Source: Diprion similis | Taxonomy: Eukaryota > Arthropoda > Insecta > Hymenoptera > Diprionidae | DNA: 64,000 nucleotides | NCBI RefSeq assembly: GCF_021155765.1 | Contig: NC_060111.1 | Coordinates: forward strand, 7,687,981 to 7,751,980 | Direction of reading: 5' to 3' | Shown here: one piece after another, positions 1 to 11,936 of the stretch | Position numbering within the stretch: the first letter of the stretch is position 1 | Layout: each line of letters begins with the position of its first letter | The notes under the pieces: generated by a model | Database searches by the model: none | What the model was told of the DNA's origin: nothing | Seen by the model: the letters and a program-made list of their open reading frames with translations, nothing else | Program-made: the position numbers and the translations under genes

Positions 1-3000
1 AGCACGGATTTCACGAATGTGGCTGATTTCGAAGTTTCCAGAAGAATTCCGATCACGATGTCAAAGGAACCCAAAACACGATGATGCAGTCGATAAGTAA
101 TCTTACAATATCGGAACGAACATCCTGATAAATATCAAACCATTTTCAGGTAATCTGTAACGTTATACAGAAAAAAATGTTATCATTCTTACACGGTATG
201 TAAGAATGCGCTGACGAATTAAGAGATTAGTTGTGACATGATTTTCGTCAGAGCGACTGCTCTATTGTCAAAGAACTCTGTATAAATATAGTGAAGAGAT
301 TTCTATGGCGCCTTGAATACCAAAATTCAAGTTTCATCGCTTATAAGCTGGATGACTTTTCTAACAACTAAATCGTTTACCAAACTCCACGTACGTTATT
401 AAGTTGACTCAACTATATTGGATTTGTCAACTGTACTTTCAATCATTTGTTTCAAGTACCAGTCAGTTTGCGTCAACTGACTCCCTCGACCAAATCGTTC
501 ACTGTTAAGCTTAACCGAGCAGAAATTGTTGGAGATACTTTTTTCCATTCGATAGGACGAAATAGAGAATTAAATAACATTTTGCAGCGGCTCTTTTACC
601 CAACAGCTGGCTGGGATTTCACCTCGTGACTTGCAATGGCTTCTTCTTATGTTAGCTTGGCTCGCAGAGCTGAAACCAAGGCTGGTGTATTGTGGATATC
701 CAGGTGCTATTTCTAGATGCCAACTTTTGCTGTCTGCTTCGAAGACACGAAGCAAACAATGTTGTCGACATGAACGACTTCAGAACGTTTGTTACACTTG
801 TATAGTTAAATTTCGCATCAATTTATAAGCTGTTAGAACCTAATCATCAATGGTGCAAAAAAATTTTGTACACACTGTTTTATCTGTACCAAATTTCGAT
901 TCTTTTGTAAACTTGGCAGTAATGGTTGAACCAAATTTCAATTCATTGCGGCACAACCAATACATATATATTTAGTTTTTTCTTACTGTAGGTGGCGAGA
1001 GAATCGCCCGAGTCTCTTGATACAAATTCCAGAGAGACCGAATTGTGTTACATAATGATTTTGTAAGGCGTTAGATAAAATTCTGTGCAGAAAATAGCTG
1101 CTGTTGACGCAACGAAAAACAGGTGATACGTTGCGAAGGTGTTTGTTGTATACTCGTAATATTCCTGGTGAGAAAAAAGTATTGACAATTAGAGTGAATA
1201 TCGTAACGGTAATGTATCTAACAAATATGATGTGAAAAAATTTTTCATTAAAATGTCAAATATTTACGGAATGGCAAAAACGAGTTTGTTATTCAAGTAT
1301 TCATAATGCCAGGATATGTATTCGTGTAATTCAATTACTATTTATTATAGCTATACATATATTAACAAATAAGCAAAAGAGCTTTTTAATATTATTTATT
1401 TAACAACTGAATTCCTTATGTTGAAATATTTTACTGCTTATTTTGTTGATTTATCAATAAACAATTTCACGTGGTAATTAATCAGTCTACAACATTTTCA
1501 CTGCTGAAAAACAAAAAATTCATTTTCTTTCTGCAGTCCTTTATCAAGATCACGAAAACAGATGAGGAAAAAGCTTTATAGATAAAAAAACAGCTAATAA
1601 CAAAAATCCTAAACATTGTAGAAGTTTTTGATTTATAGATCGAAAAGAAAAAATGATTTTATTTTCCAATTCATACTAATTTTTTTAATCAATTCATACT
1701 AATTAATATTCTCAAAGTAACCATTTACATTTACCCATTTAAATTATGTTATTGAAAGCATTTTCCATTCTTCATTTTATGGATCTATTGATTAAGCATT
1801 TGACACAGCAGTGTTTGTACTGTATAGAGTATTGTACTATAGATGTTGTAAGAATTGTGTTACAGAATTGGAATAATTGTCGTACTGCGATGGTAAATCC
1901 AACCGTTACTACATCGTATACGAATTTTTAGTTCACGCGTTTCTCCGTGGATCGGTGATTAGGTAAGAACAGAAACATGTTTCAACATATTTAGATCGTT
2001 ATAAAAAGATTGAATTATCGTAAACTCTTATTTTGTGAATAATTTTATTTGCATAACAATTGCAGATGAAATAATAATCAGTCATTAGTCGTGAGCGTTT
2101 ATAATAATTGAAATTGGAAAAAAGCATGTAGAATAAAAGTTAAGTTTCGATTACCAAGTATTTAATTGATATTTTCATTATTTTTGCAATCCACACGTGT
2201 TTATCTAGATATTATCCGAAATATTTTGTTGACAAGAAAAATAGCATAGATATAAGAATAAACAAAAAGAGAGACATAAAAATGTGAGTCAGTTTTATAA
2301 AAGTTGGGTGATTGTTGACTCTACGCGCAAGATAGAAGCAAAAAAAAAAAAAAAGAGTAACCAGAGAAAGTATTATTATAATAAAGCAACTTTGTCTTTA
2401 CATAATTACGTGAACGTATCAACAGCGGAAAAACGTATATATATAAGAATCAATAGAACTTAACCAATATTGTATAAACTTTCACCGAAATTACCAAAAT
2501 TGTACCAAAAAACACCTAACCTAAAAAAATTATACAAAATAAAATTTCTTTACGTGGAAAAGTAGGGGGGCGCGTCCTCTACAGGATAATTTTTCTTCTC
2601 GACCTACCAAGACGGCTGCTACGCGCGCCATCTTGGCAAACGCGTTTTAACTTATAACTAGCGAATGGTACATTTAATCGCGAAAATTATAATAATTTTT
2701 TTTTTTGTGAAATGTGTGATATAATATACATCGAATATTGAATGTGTACTTCCGTTATTATTAGATTAACGATTTTTAAGTTATTATTTTCAAGTACCAT
2801 TTTTATAGATTTCGCGATCATCAACGAGCGCGAGAGATTGACGAATTGTCCGTGGACTTAAACGGTGCATTCCCTTTGGAATCTCTGGCAATCATTTCAC
2901 TGAGAAATTACTCAACGAATAGCCCGTCGGCTGCTACTTAAGAATATAACAGCATTTTCTACGCATCAATGACGGACTTGTTTATTTAACTGAATTGGTA

Positions 3001-3277
3001 GTCCAAATTGTTTTTTTTTTCAAAAGTTCAGCTCAAACGAATATGACCTACGTCAACCTAGCCCCCGACATTGAAATACAATTTTTGTGTCGATGCTACT
3101 CGTTTGTGCTTCGTTTGTGCCCATTTGTACAATTTTTTTTATCGTTTATACCGCTAAGAATAAAAAGTTACCAAGGAATGAAAAATAGTGAGTTCCTCGT
3201 TTTAAAAAATCTGGATTTTAATTAACCCAGTTTATTGTACTCCGATTGTGCTCGTTTGTGCCACTTTGGATTTTGGT

Positions 3278-3594
3278 TGTACCCCAAGCAAGAGAGTGGT
3301 GTTAAAAACGGATTTTCCGAAATGTTGATTGATACAGTGATAAGATACGGATATTTTTCGAAATAAAAAAACCTCCACCCCTTCTGATAAGCCAAAGTTA
3401 TTTGAACGATATTCGTTTGTGCTCGGATTATACCAGTACGTGTGACTATAGTGATTTCATTGTCAATTTTAATGTCGGCATTCATCCGGCTTCGAAGACA
3501 TTCTCAAAAAATGAGAATTGCGGTAGAAATAATTAAATCGATTTCGAAAGAGGGTTGGTAATTTTTAACACCACTCCATTTCTTGGGGTATAAT
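3278..3594. repeat. Inverted repeat with about 31-bp arms and a short dispersed motif
   Basis: The arm at about 3278-3308 and the arm at about 3563-3594 are imperfect reverse complements around the core ACCCCAAG...GTGGTGTTAAAAA. The ten-base motif TCGTTTGTGC occurs four times nearby (about 3100, 3111, 3252 and 3413). This looks like a degraded nonautonomous DNA element. Its exact ends are not clear. Confidence 0.5.
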
Positions 3595-4046
3595 CAATAC
3601 CAAAGTATTAAAAAACCGGATTTTTCAAAACAAGAGGCTGACCATTATTTCTAACCCTTAGGGATAAAACAAAAACAAAATGGCACCAATGGTAGCAAGC
3701 GGGTGCCATCGAAAAAAAAAATCCATTTCATTATCAGGGGCCAGGTTCACATACGTGCTAATTTATGCGTGAACCCGTGTCTCCGTGTGTACCTGCGCAG
3801 TAGCTGATGCTTGTTCACGTGATAAAGAGTCACTAATTGAGTCACATGATCTGGAAAAAGATCAACATGGTGTGTAAAAATAGTATGAAAGAAAATGTTT
3901 CGTCAAGCAGAGCCGAGCCCCTTAGATCTGTGGCGAAGGTGGTTACGTCTCACAAATGTGACCCAATCCACGGGTTATTTTTATCAGCTTAAATAAAAGT
4001 CGACACGCCTCACGTGCGAACAGGGATACTATACCGTCTGACGACA

Positions 4047-4259
4047 AGAAAAGTGCGCAGCAATTATGCGCGTGCGTCAAGTCGTTCGAATTTTATTGGC
4101 TGACAGTTACGGCCTGATTGAACAGCCGACGCGCAACACCAATCGCAACTGTCAGGAAATGTCCCTAGGAGCCAACCGTTAGCTGTGGGCTCCTAGGGAC
4201 AAAATAGGGCGGTAAAATTCGAACGACTTTACGCACGCGCACAAGGTGCGCACTTTCCT
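4047..4259. mobile_element. MITE-like element, copy 1, with about 50-bp terminal inverted repeats
   Basis: The left end (AAAAGTGCGCAG...) and the right end (...TGCGCACTTTCC) are inverted copies that continue through GCGCGTGCGT, AAGTCGTTCGAATTTTA and beyond. The centre has a second palindrome, TGTCCCTAGGAGC...GCTCCTAGGGACA. A second copy lies at 8037-8226. No coding capacity is visible. I could not fix a target-site duplication. Confidence 0.75.
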
Positions 4260-6654
4260 CATGCACACACAGTATACAGGGTGTCGAAAATTCGACATCA
4301 TTGATAATGTTACGCCCGTAACAATATAGTCTCTGAAATATCTTACTAATTCTAAGATTTTATTCTCTTTAAGCATTTCTACATTTTTTTTATATTTTCT
4401 AACATGCACATGCTCACCACCTCCAACCAAATGTTGTCCTATCATCATGCATGTTCTAAATGCTTCTGCATAGCTCAGTCACTTTCCCTCATTGTTTAAG
4501 ACCGCATCTTTGCAATTTAAAATTGTAAGGGAAGTCGCTGTTGACCCTCACCAATGTATACACACTCTCTTATTTATAGTAAACTGTCATTACTTCCTTT
4601 ATTGTTGTATAATCAAGTTTCAAGCTCGTACGTCATTCCAACTGAACGCATTTTCCAATTTGAAATAATGTACCAAAATTCTTACGCTCCACACAAACCG
4701 AGAAAATACTCTCAAAAAATTATGATTTGTTACGTAATTTCTAATAAATGATTCTAGTATTCATCCAATACTTAAATTCTTCTTTGCCGTTGAATAAATC
4801 ATCTGTTAATAATAACGGATTAACGTAAACAACATATAGAGTATAGGATATCTCTGTTCGATCAATTGAGTGGTATGGATCAAGTGTACGATAAAACACG
4901 AGTATTGAACTTTTAATAGATAGATGATGTATAAGATAATATCAGGTGCGTGAAATATATGTTAAGTATAAGATCAGCTTTATAACTGATCGCTGATAAG
5001 CCATCCGAGTAACTTGAACGATAAAGAGTATTAGTACTCGATATACCTATCGTCTGCAGGAGTAGTACAGTGCATGTATACATGGGTGATTCTTTTTACA
5101 ATTAGACTATGTTATTATCAAATACTACAGAATTTATACTGATCTACGGCATCTTTGATTTCCTTGAAATTTTGAACCCACTCGGTTGACTTCTTTTTTC
5201 TTTCGAAGCATGAAATTCATTAATAATATCTCTACTTGGTATGAGATTGTTGGAATATTAATGGGCAACAAAGCTTCAAGTAAGTTGAAATTTTCTGATT
5301 TATATTTTCGACTTGTGAGGTTAGTATAGATCAGGTCAATGTGTATCCGGTCTCGCAACTTTCTTCTTCTCTCCTTCTTCTTTCCAGTAGTAACCTCGTG
5401 TCAAACCGTGAGTGTAAGGTAAAATGTTTTTTTTTTTTTCTAAAAGTGATGTTCAAAGAAGAACAAAACAACTAAGCCTGTCGCGTTAAATAAAATAACC
5501 CCACAGCGAATCCATATAACATAACAGAGATTTTTTTCTCAATCTTAAATTTCCTTCGGGTGACAAACTACGCTCGTGCGAGAATCACCTACTTTGCACA
5601 CTTGTTGCTTAATATGCTGTTTTCGTAGTCATTGCTGACGCTGAGTGGCGAGTTTTCCAGAAAACTCCCGATACATTATATAATAATTTGTAATACTTAT
5701 CTGGCGATATCGGACTTGTGTCAAATCGAGGAAATCGGATTTCATAATTGTCTCTTTTTCTAAATATACTGAAATCTGTTTTTCTGAAATTGTATCAGCC
5801 AACACACGTCAAAATAATTCCTACAATTTGCCAAATTTCAAAGAGATTTCACTACTAGCTCAGAAAAAGTAAAAATTATAAAACATGATTTCCCGTATTT
5901 GAGAAAAGTCCGACATCCTCTTAACACCGTATCTTTGCATTAAGAAATTTTCCGTACTAATATTTGTTTTACTGTAAAGTTACAGTTAAAATAAAATATA
6001 AGAATTTAAGAATAATCGGAAAGAGAAATATATAAAAATAAAATAAGTATGCAAATAATTTTGATGAACAATAATTAGTATTGCGTATTTAGAAACGAAG
6101 TGCTGCTATTTATTTAAATATGTTAAAAAATTCGAAGTGTGAAAAAGTCACACTGATGAATAAGAAGTTTTGCAAAAATAACCAAAAGTTATTTAAGTAT
6201 TCCAAATTATACAAAATTTAACTTGTTAAAAATATATATATATAATACGAAACTTTAATATATATTCATTAATGATACGAACGTGATTAGAAATAAAATG
6301 CACTCGTACTTTCTGCAACTTGGCTTTGACGATAATTCTAAAAAACTATACAAAAAATTGCTGAATGATTCCAAGCTGTTCCAATCTCAGGCAACTAACA
6401 CCACTCAACCGCCTGCGCAACTCGTGCCTGATACTGCGTGTTTGTTCATTTATTTTTACAGGCGATAGGCAAAGTTTTTATAAAGTTACTATATATGAAC
6501 GTGATAGAATTCTATTAAGGACCCAAGTGGAAGTATTAACGGAGTTTTAAATTAAATTGCAAATCTGTGACGAAGAGTATTTGCTTTTCAAGGTTTGAAA
6601 TATCAGATTATAGATACTGACCGTTTCTAATATAGCTAAACAGTTAGCTGTTTA

Positions 6655-7077
6655 AAAAAGGAATAACTAAAAAAACATCATTTTTAAAATTCTGCAACTT
6701 TTTTCACAGATTCTGGTTCAAAAATATATAATATCTATCGTAATTAGAAAGTAGACTGCGGCTGCCTCATATTTAAAAAAAAAATTTTTTCTAGTATTCT
6801 AAATAAAAAAATGAAAAAAAAACAACAAATTTTAATAGTCCTTACAGAAACGGGGAAAAAAAATAAAACATGTCGTGGAAAATTTCAATATTTCGCATAT
6901 TTTTCAATGCAAAATGCGAAACTTTTTTTTTTTTTTTTTTGTAAAAAAAATTTAAAAAAATATAAGGCAGCCGCTGTCCACTTTGTAATTATGATAGATA
7001 TTAGTCATTTTTGACCAAGAATCTGTCGAAAAAATTGCAGAATTTTAAAAATGGTGTTTTTTTAGTTATCCCTTTTT
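6655..7077. mobile_element. Foldback MITE with about 120-bp arms and TA flanks
   Basis: The left arm from 6655 (AAAAAGGAATAACT...) and the right arm ending at 7077 (...AGTTATCCCTTTTT) are inverted copies over roughly 120 bp, including matched blocks around TTAAAATTCTGCAA and GGCAGCCGC. Both ends abut TA (6653-6654 and 7078-7079), which fits a Tc1/mariner-type insertion. The interior is A/T homopolymer without a gene. Confidence 0.65.
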
Positions 7078-8036
7078 TACACAAAAACGATCGTCGCGCC
7101 ACCTGAAGGTGTAGCAAGAAAATTCTTTGAAAAAAATTAGGCTTCTTTGGAAATGGAATCAATGCGAAAAAAAAGTTATACAAGGATTTGATGACATGAG
7201 ACAAATGACTCCTCGAATTCACTTGGAATGGTCCATATATATATAAATATGCAAAATACATGTGCATTCGTGTCGAGAAGTATATTTGTACTCCATACAT
7301 ACCATGTGTGCGTTCATACCTACGCAATTCTATCCTTTTTTCCCATACGCCTGCCTGCGTGACTCACCATACCACGTGACACCCATTTTTAGTACAGTCG
7401 GTTAAAAAGATTCCAAATCGTTTATATATACACCAGATTATAGAATCACACCAGATTCTATCTCGCTCTTTCTAATGAACCATACTAAGTTTCATTATCG
7501 AGTTGTTACTTCAGTTTTCATATTTCACTTTATCTGAAGCGTTATAAAAATTTTCGTTATTCGAGTAGTGTTTTGTCTTGTCTTAAATTTCGACAAATAA
7601 TAGATGTCGGCTTGCAAACGTAGATAAATGAAAGAACATAAAAAAAAAAAAAAAAAAAAAGGAGCAAAATTTGATTGTAAATTAAAGCCTCCTAGAGTAT
7701 ATATAACAAATAACCTACAATTATGCAGCGGCAGTTAGAAGACATCGAAAATCTTAGCACCGTAACACTAACGATAAGGTGACCCGATTATGACATTGCA
7801 TGCATAGGGCTTTGTAGATGCTTATATTCGCTGCTAACGACGACCGAATCGACGGTTGGTACAGGGTGGTGTCTAGTACTGTAATCCAGAATTTAGATTC
7901 CGGGAAAAATTCCAGGAGTTTCCAAGACAATTGATTGAAAAATTCCAAGACCTCGATTTCGATTTCTTATGAATTTTTAAGGATAGGTTAAGTTGGTTAA
8001 GGGTTGAATCAAAAAATTTATACCACCTGTCCACAA

Positions 8037-8226
8037 GGAAAGTGCGCAGAAATTATGCGCGTGCGTCAAGTCGTTCGAATTTTATTGGCTGACAGTTACG
8101 GCCTGATTGAACAGCTTCGACGGAATAACAATTGCGACTGTCAGAAAATGTCCCTAGGAGCTCACAGCTAAAGGTGGGCTCCTAGGGACAAAATAGGGCG
8201 GTAAAATTCGAACGACTTGACGCACA
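8037..8226. mobile_element. MITE-like element, copy 2, truncated at right end
   Basis: This is closely similar to the 4047-4259 element in the same orientation, from GGAAAGTGCGCAG through the internal TGTCCCTAGGAGC palindrome to GAACGACTTGACGCACA. It lacks the terminal GCGCACTTTCC present in copy 1, so the right end is truncated by roughly 20-30 bp. Confidence 0.75.
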
Positions 8227-10333
8227 GTTTTCAATTAAAGATGTATTAAGTAAACTTTTCCAGGATAAATCAAGGATTTAAGCATATAAGAAAACTGTAT
8301 TTCTGGAATTTCTCGTAATCTGTCAGTCCTATGATAAAAAGATTCGGTAATGAAAGGAAGTGAACTGAGTTCCTTACAAAAAAAAAAAGGTTGTACAGCT
8401 TTCTCCTGCACAAGCAACGGTTTCGGAGCACGCAGCATGTAAGACTGATAAAAACTAATCGATATCCGATTAAATCGATTATTTTTTCCCGACTAATCGA
8501 CCGAATCGAGTATTTTTCCTCACGCCTCATTTTTCCTGTTTGTTTTTTACTTCCATAAATGACGCGATAGCTAAGTACCCATTTGATGTAATTACTGAAA
8601 GATAAATGAATATTTTAACCTCAAATTGAAAAATATTTTGAGTCAAACTATAAATCATCAAAAAACTTCTCAGCCATTCAAATGCACTGTTTTAAATAAA
8701 TATGAAATAATCGATGAATTTTTACCGATTTAATAGTCATGTTCGATTGTTTTTTTCGACTCTATTAATCGATGCATCACATTCGTTAAATTTGAGTGAA
8801 GAAAATGTAGTGTTCTGTTTTACCGATCGAATTCACAATAAAAAAATATAGATTTTGTCGAAAAAGATAGCAACGCAGACGATGCTTTCTTTGTGATTAC
8901 AATATCAACAATAATTTTAAAGTTATGAGCGATCAAAGACCGCGACTTTAAAATTGTCAAAATTAAAAAAATAAAATGGCCAAAATTTTCCGTCGTTTTC
9001 GAAACAGGCTGAGAATAGCTTCGAAGTCGAATATATACTTATTTCCTTCCTAGTTCTCACCTAAAAATTTTCGCTCTGAAAGTTCGTTTTGTCTTATCAG
9101 AATAATTTTAATAGTGTGTTCAAGATATGAAAATTTTAAGTTATTTTCGTGCAACCGTGATTTATCGTGCGCTGTTGGATCTACGTCACGTTTGTATGCT
9201 TAAATGCTTGCATCACGAAAACTATTCACAACCTTGATATTGGACTTTAAACATTGTGTAGAGCGAAAAATTTTCTCTTTAGGATTCTCAGTAAGAAAAT
9301 AGAAAATCTTTGTTGAAAATTTGAAAATCTTGAAATTAACGCGCCAATAACAGTGAAACCCTAGTACGTATTAGGATCGCACAAAAAGTATCGACTGCAT
9401 TTTTTTTCTGTACCTACAAAAAGCTATACTGATTATTGTGAATCTAATTATAAATAATGTTTTCTTGCCTCTTTTGACTGCCATTTTTAAAGGTTCCAAA
9501 AAAACCAATCGATTGCAAAATACAATTTCGTTACAAGAAGTACAATATTTCGTACAAGACTCTAGTCAAATATGCCTTCTTCTTTGGTGGCAGGGATGAA
9601 TCGATCGAGAAATATCTGCCTTGGAATTGACATCTACTTGAATAACGGACCTGTAACAGGGCTGCTAATCTTCATTTAAAGTGTATCAATAAATCAATCA
9701 AAGCTTTCAAAGGCTGCAATATGGGCTGATTGTTAATTATATTGAATTGACGCAGCTGTTGTTTAGCCTTTTTCCACTTCCAGTAGGTAATATTTAAACC
9801 ACTAGTTATTACCATTCTCGTTAAATTGGAATAATTCATGACCGCAAAGTGTGTCCCACGCATATAATATATCCGTAATCGCAATTACCGAGGCCTCGAC
9901 ATATCTGTTAATTTGTCATTCTCTCGGTTCGTATTCGCGTATATTCTAACGACGCGACGTGACGAATAGACGTCAATGTGAGAAAAAATAAAAATCCATT
10001 TGAGTAACTATCGCGATGCCTAATTTTTTTCAACTCATTTCAACGAATACCACCACGATACTTTTAATTTGTCGTCATTTTTTCGGTTGGATTCAATCTG
10101 TATATCTACAGACGATATAGAAATCATTCCTCATTTAATAAGACGCGGCCTCTGCCAGTAAAATTCAACAGCCATTGCCCTACCCGTTGGTATGCGTAAA
10201 GAACATGCTATGGACCAACACGTTACGTGAGCAAGATTTGTGAGTTATCTAATAACAATAATAATAGTAGTAATTAAGATTACTGCCAATCGACGAAGTC
10301 AGACGCCGAAATAATAGATGTATATATATATAT

Positions 10334-10540
10334 GAGTTATTCCATCCCAAGTGTGTAAACCCGTGACCCTCGCCCTCTCAGATTTTTTTTATTTTTTTTC
10401 CATATGATCGCATTGAGTCTAAAAGACAGCCTCATATTTTTTTTAGATTTTTCCAAATATCCCTTATTTCAAAAAAAAAAAATAAAAAAAAATCCGAGAC
10501 GGTGAGGGTCACGGTTTACACACTTGGGATGGAATACCTC
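10334..10540. mobile_element. Foldback MITE inserted in a TA microsatellite
   Basis: The arms begin GAGTTATTCCATCCCAAGTG and end with the inverted CACTTGGGATGGAATACCTC. They stay paired for about 55-60 bp through the GTGACCCTC/GAGGGTCAC blocks. The element sits between two TA runs, so a TA duplication is likely but cannot be proven. Confidence 0.65.
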
Positions 10541-10846
10541 ATATATATATATATACGTTATACGAGATCGATGTATTACGTATCATACGTGGTGGTACAA
10601 GGGTAAAGCGATTTCGATACGTAAAATTTTGAAAATTCTGCATTGATTAACATGAAAATATTCCGATCTCAGATATAAATAGAAACTGGTTCGTGGTAAA
10701 ATCTTGGTGTGTATAATAAATTAATGAAACTCGTACAAACATTAATTAAATTAATATTCTGAGGTATCGTCTCTGCGTTAAATTTTTCATCCAGCCCCTC
10801 AGTTGTTGAAAAAATCAAACTTGTCGGAGATTTTATTTCGTATCGA

Positions 10847-10872
10847 CATATATATATATATATATATATATA
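10847..10872. repeat. (TA)n microsatellite
   Basis: An uninterrupted run of alternating T and A, one of several such tracts in the window (others near 51851-51881, 52166-52186 and 57465-57484). Confidence 0.9.
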
Positions 10873-11399
10873 CCTCTGTCGTTAAAAACAACGTTTATCA
10901 GACCATTGTATTCATATAATTATGTCCACCTGGAAACCACGTGCAATCGTGAAATGTGGGTCAATAGTCATTGGCTCCGGAAAGTTTCGAATTGCAGTAG
11001 ATATGTTAAGTTACACATACCATTCAAAAGCAGATCGAATTATCGGGAATAAAAAAGCGTCTAGCTGGCAGTTACATACACCCATGCAAACTTTAATCGG
11101 TATATGCTCTGCTGAGAATGAGTGTCTAAAATATTGTTACATTGATACGCGTTGCGTATAAAAGAATGGCGGAGGGGGGGGGGGGGCGAATCTGCGCTAA
11201 CTTCATCAATTATAAATTGCCAAGTCGAAACGACGAGGCTGAAGCTAGCATGGCAGCCAGAATTAACAACCAAACGTAGTAACGTACTAATGTTCAGTCG
11301 GATAAGGAGGTGAAATCCAAAAATGAAAATTTTTTGCAATACCTTGAACCCATAATACTGTTATAGAATTATGATAATAAAACTGAACTGTATTTTTAT

Positions 11400-11403
<4 letters not shown>

Positions 11404-11434
<31 letters not shown>
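11404..11434 (+). repeat. 31-base poly(A) tract preceded by AATAAA
   Basis: A run of 31 A lies 22 bases after AATAAA at 11376-11381. Together with a G-homopolymer near 11174, this resembles the 3' end of a retroposed transcript. No source gene was recognised for the 200 bp upstream. Confidence 0.6.
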
Positions 11435-11436
<2 letters not shown>

Positions 11437-11515
11437 GACACGTTCGACTCTTAACCCTGCTGCCAACTTCAGAGCTTCATGTGGAAACGGCGGAATAAGA
11501 GAAGGGAGGACTAAC

Positions 11516-11936
11516 CTCCTTTGCAGGGTGTACGATGAGTCGAGTGCTGAGCTCTGTATCCCTGTATCATTTCATAATCACCGGAGTCACGTCTGAGGGG
11601 AAAACTGATTTCGAGTATGTGATCGCAAGGCTGCATGAGCATGAGGATACCCTTAACCTTCTTTTTACGGTCCTCGACCGACAATTTCGACCCCTTGCCG
11701 ATATCCTCGACTAGCTTGTCCTCGACGATTTGGCAGGCTCTGTGGAAGAAGTACTCCACCATGTCAAAGAATTTTGGGTTTGGTGCGGATGGCACATCCT
11801 TTAGGCGATCCGGGATTTGGTGGTCGGCGTAACCGCGTGTCTGATGCAGAGCTGTCGGCAGGACTCGGGCCAGAATGCTTACGTCTGTCGCTTGCTTCAA
11901 CGCCGCGGTTTTCACTAACGATTTCAGGTGAAACAT
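11516..11936 (-). CDS. Gdh: Glutamate dehydrogenase, mitochondrial (first coding exon only)
   Basis: This exon encodes the N-terminal 140 residues of NAD(P)-dependent glutamate dehydrogenase, the mitochondrial enzyme that interconverts glutamate with 2-oxoglutarate and ammonia. The ATG at 11936 starts MFHLKSLVKTAALKQ, a basic amphipathic presequence, and the mature-like region begins around RGYADHQIPDRL. GDH hallmarks follow: PNPKFFDMVEYFFHRA, LMLMQPCDHILEISFPL, and the conserved end MIQGYRAQHSTHRTPCKGG. The longer frame upstream opens only with a non-ATG codon, so this ATG is chosen. The exon ends after one base of a Gly codon at donor GTTAGT (11515-11510). The catalytic and nucleotide-binding exons are absent, presumably beyond the left edge. 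Identity is very secure; the gene is partial here only because of the window limit. Confidence 0.95.

Larger units (their letters stand above)
1..11515. other. Repeat-rich stretch without recognisable exons, probable Gdh intron 1
   Basis: I find no exon that can be joined to a known protein here. The first coding exon of Gdh ends at 11516 with a good minus-strand donor (GTTAGT), and none of the following conserved GDH exons appear, so this stretch is most simply its first intron running off the left edge. It holds several inverted-repeat elements (listed separately), TA microsatellites and homopolymer runs. A short GC-rich patch at 2568-2640 contains CGCCATCTTGGC (2626-2637), a YY1-like motif on the minus strand, which could mark an alternative promoter. 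A coding-like patch at about 600-830 could not be assigned to any family. Confidence 0.6.
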
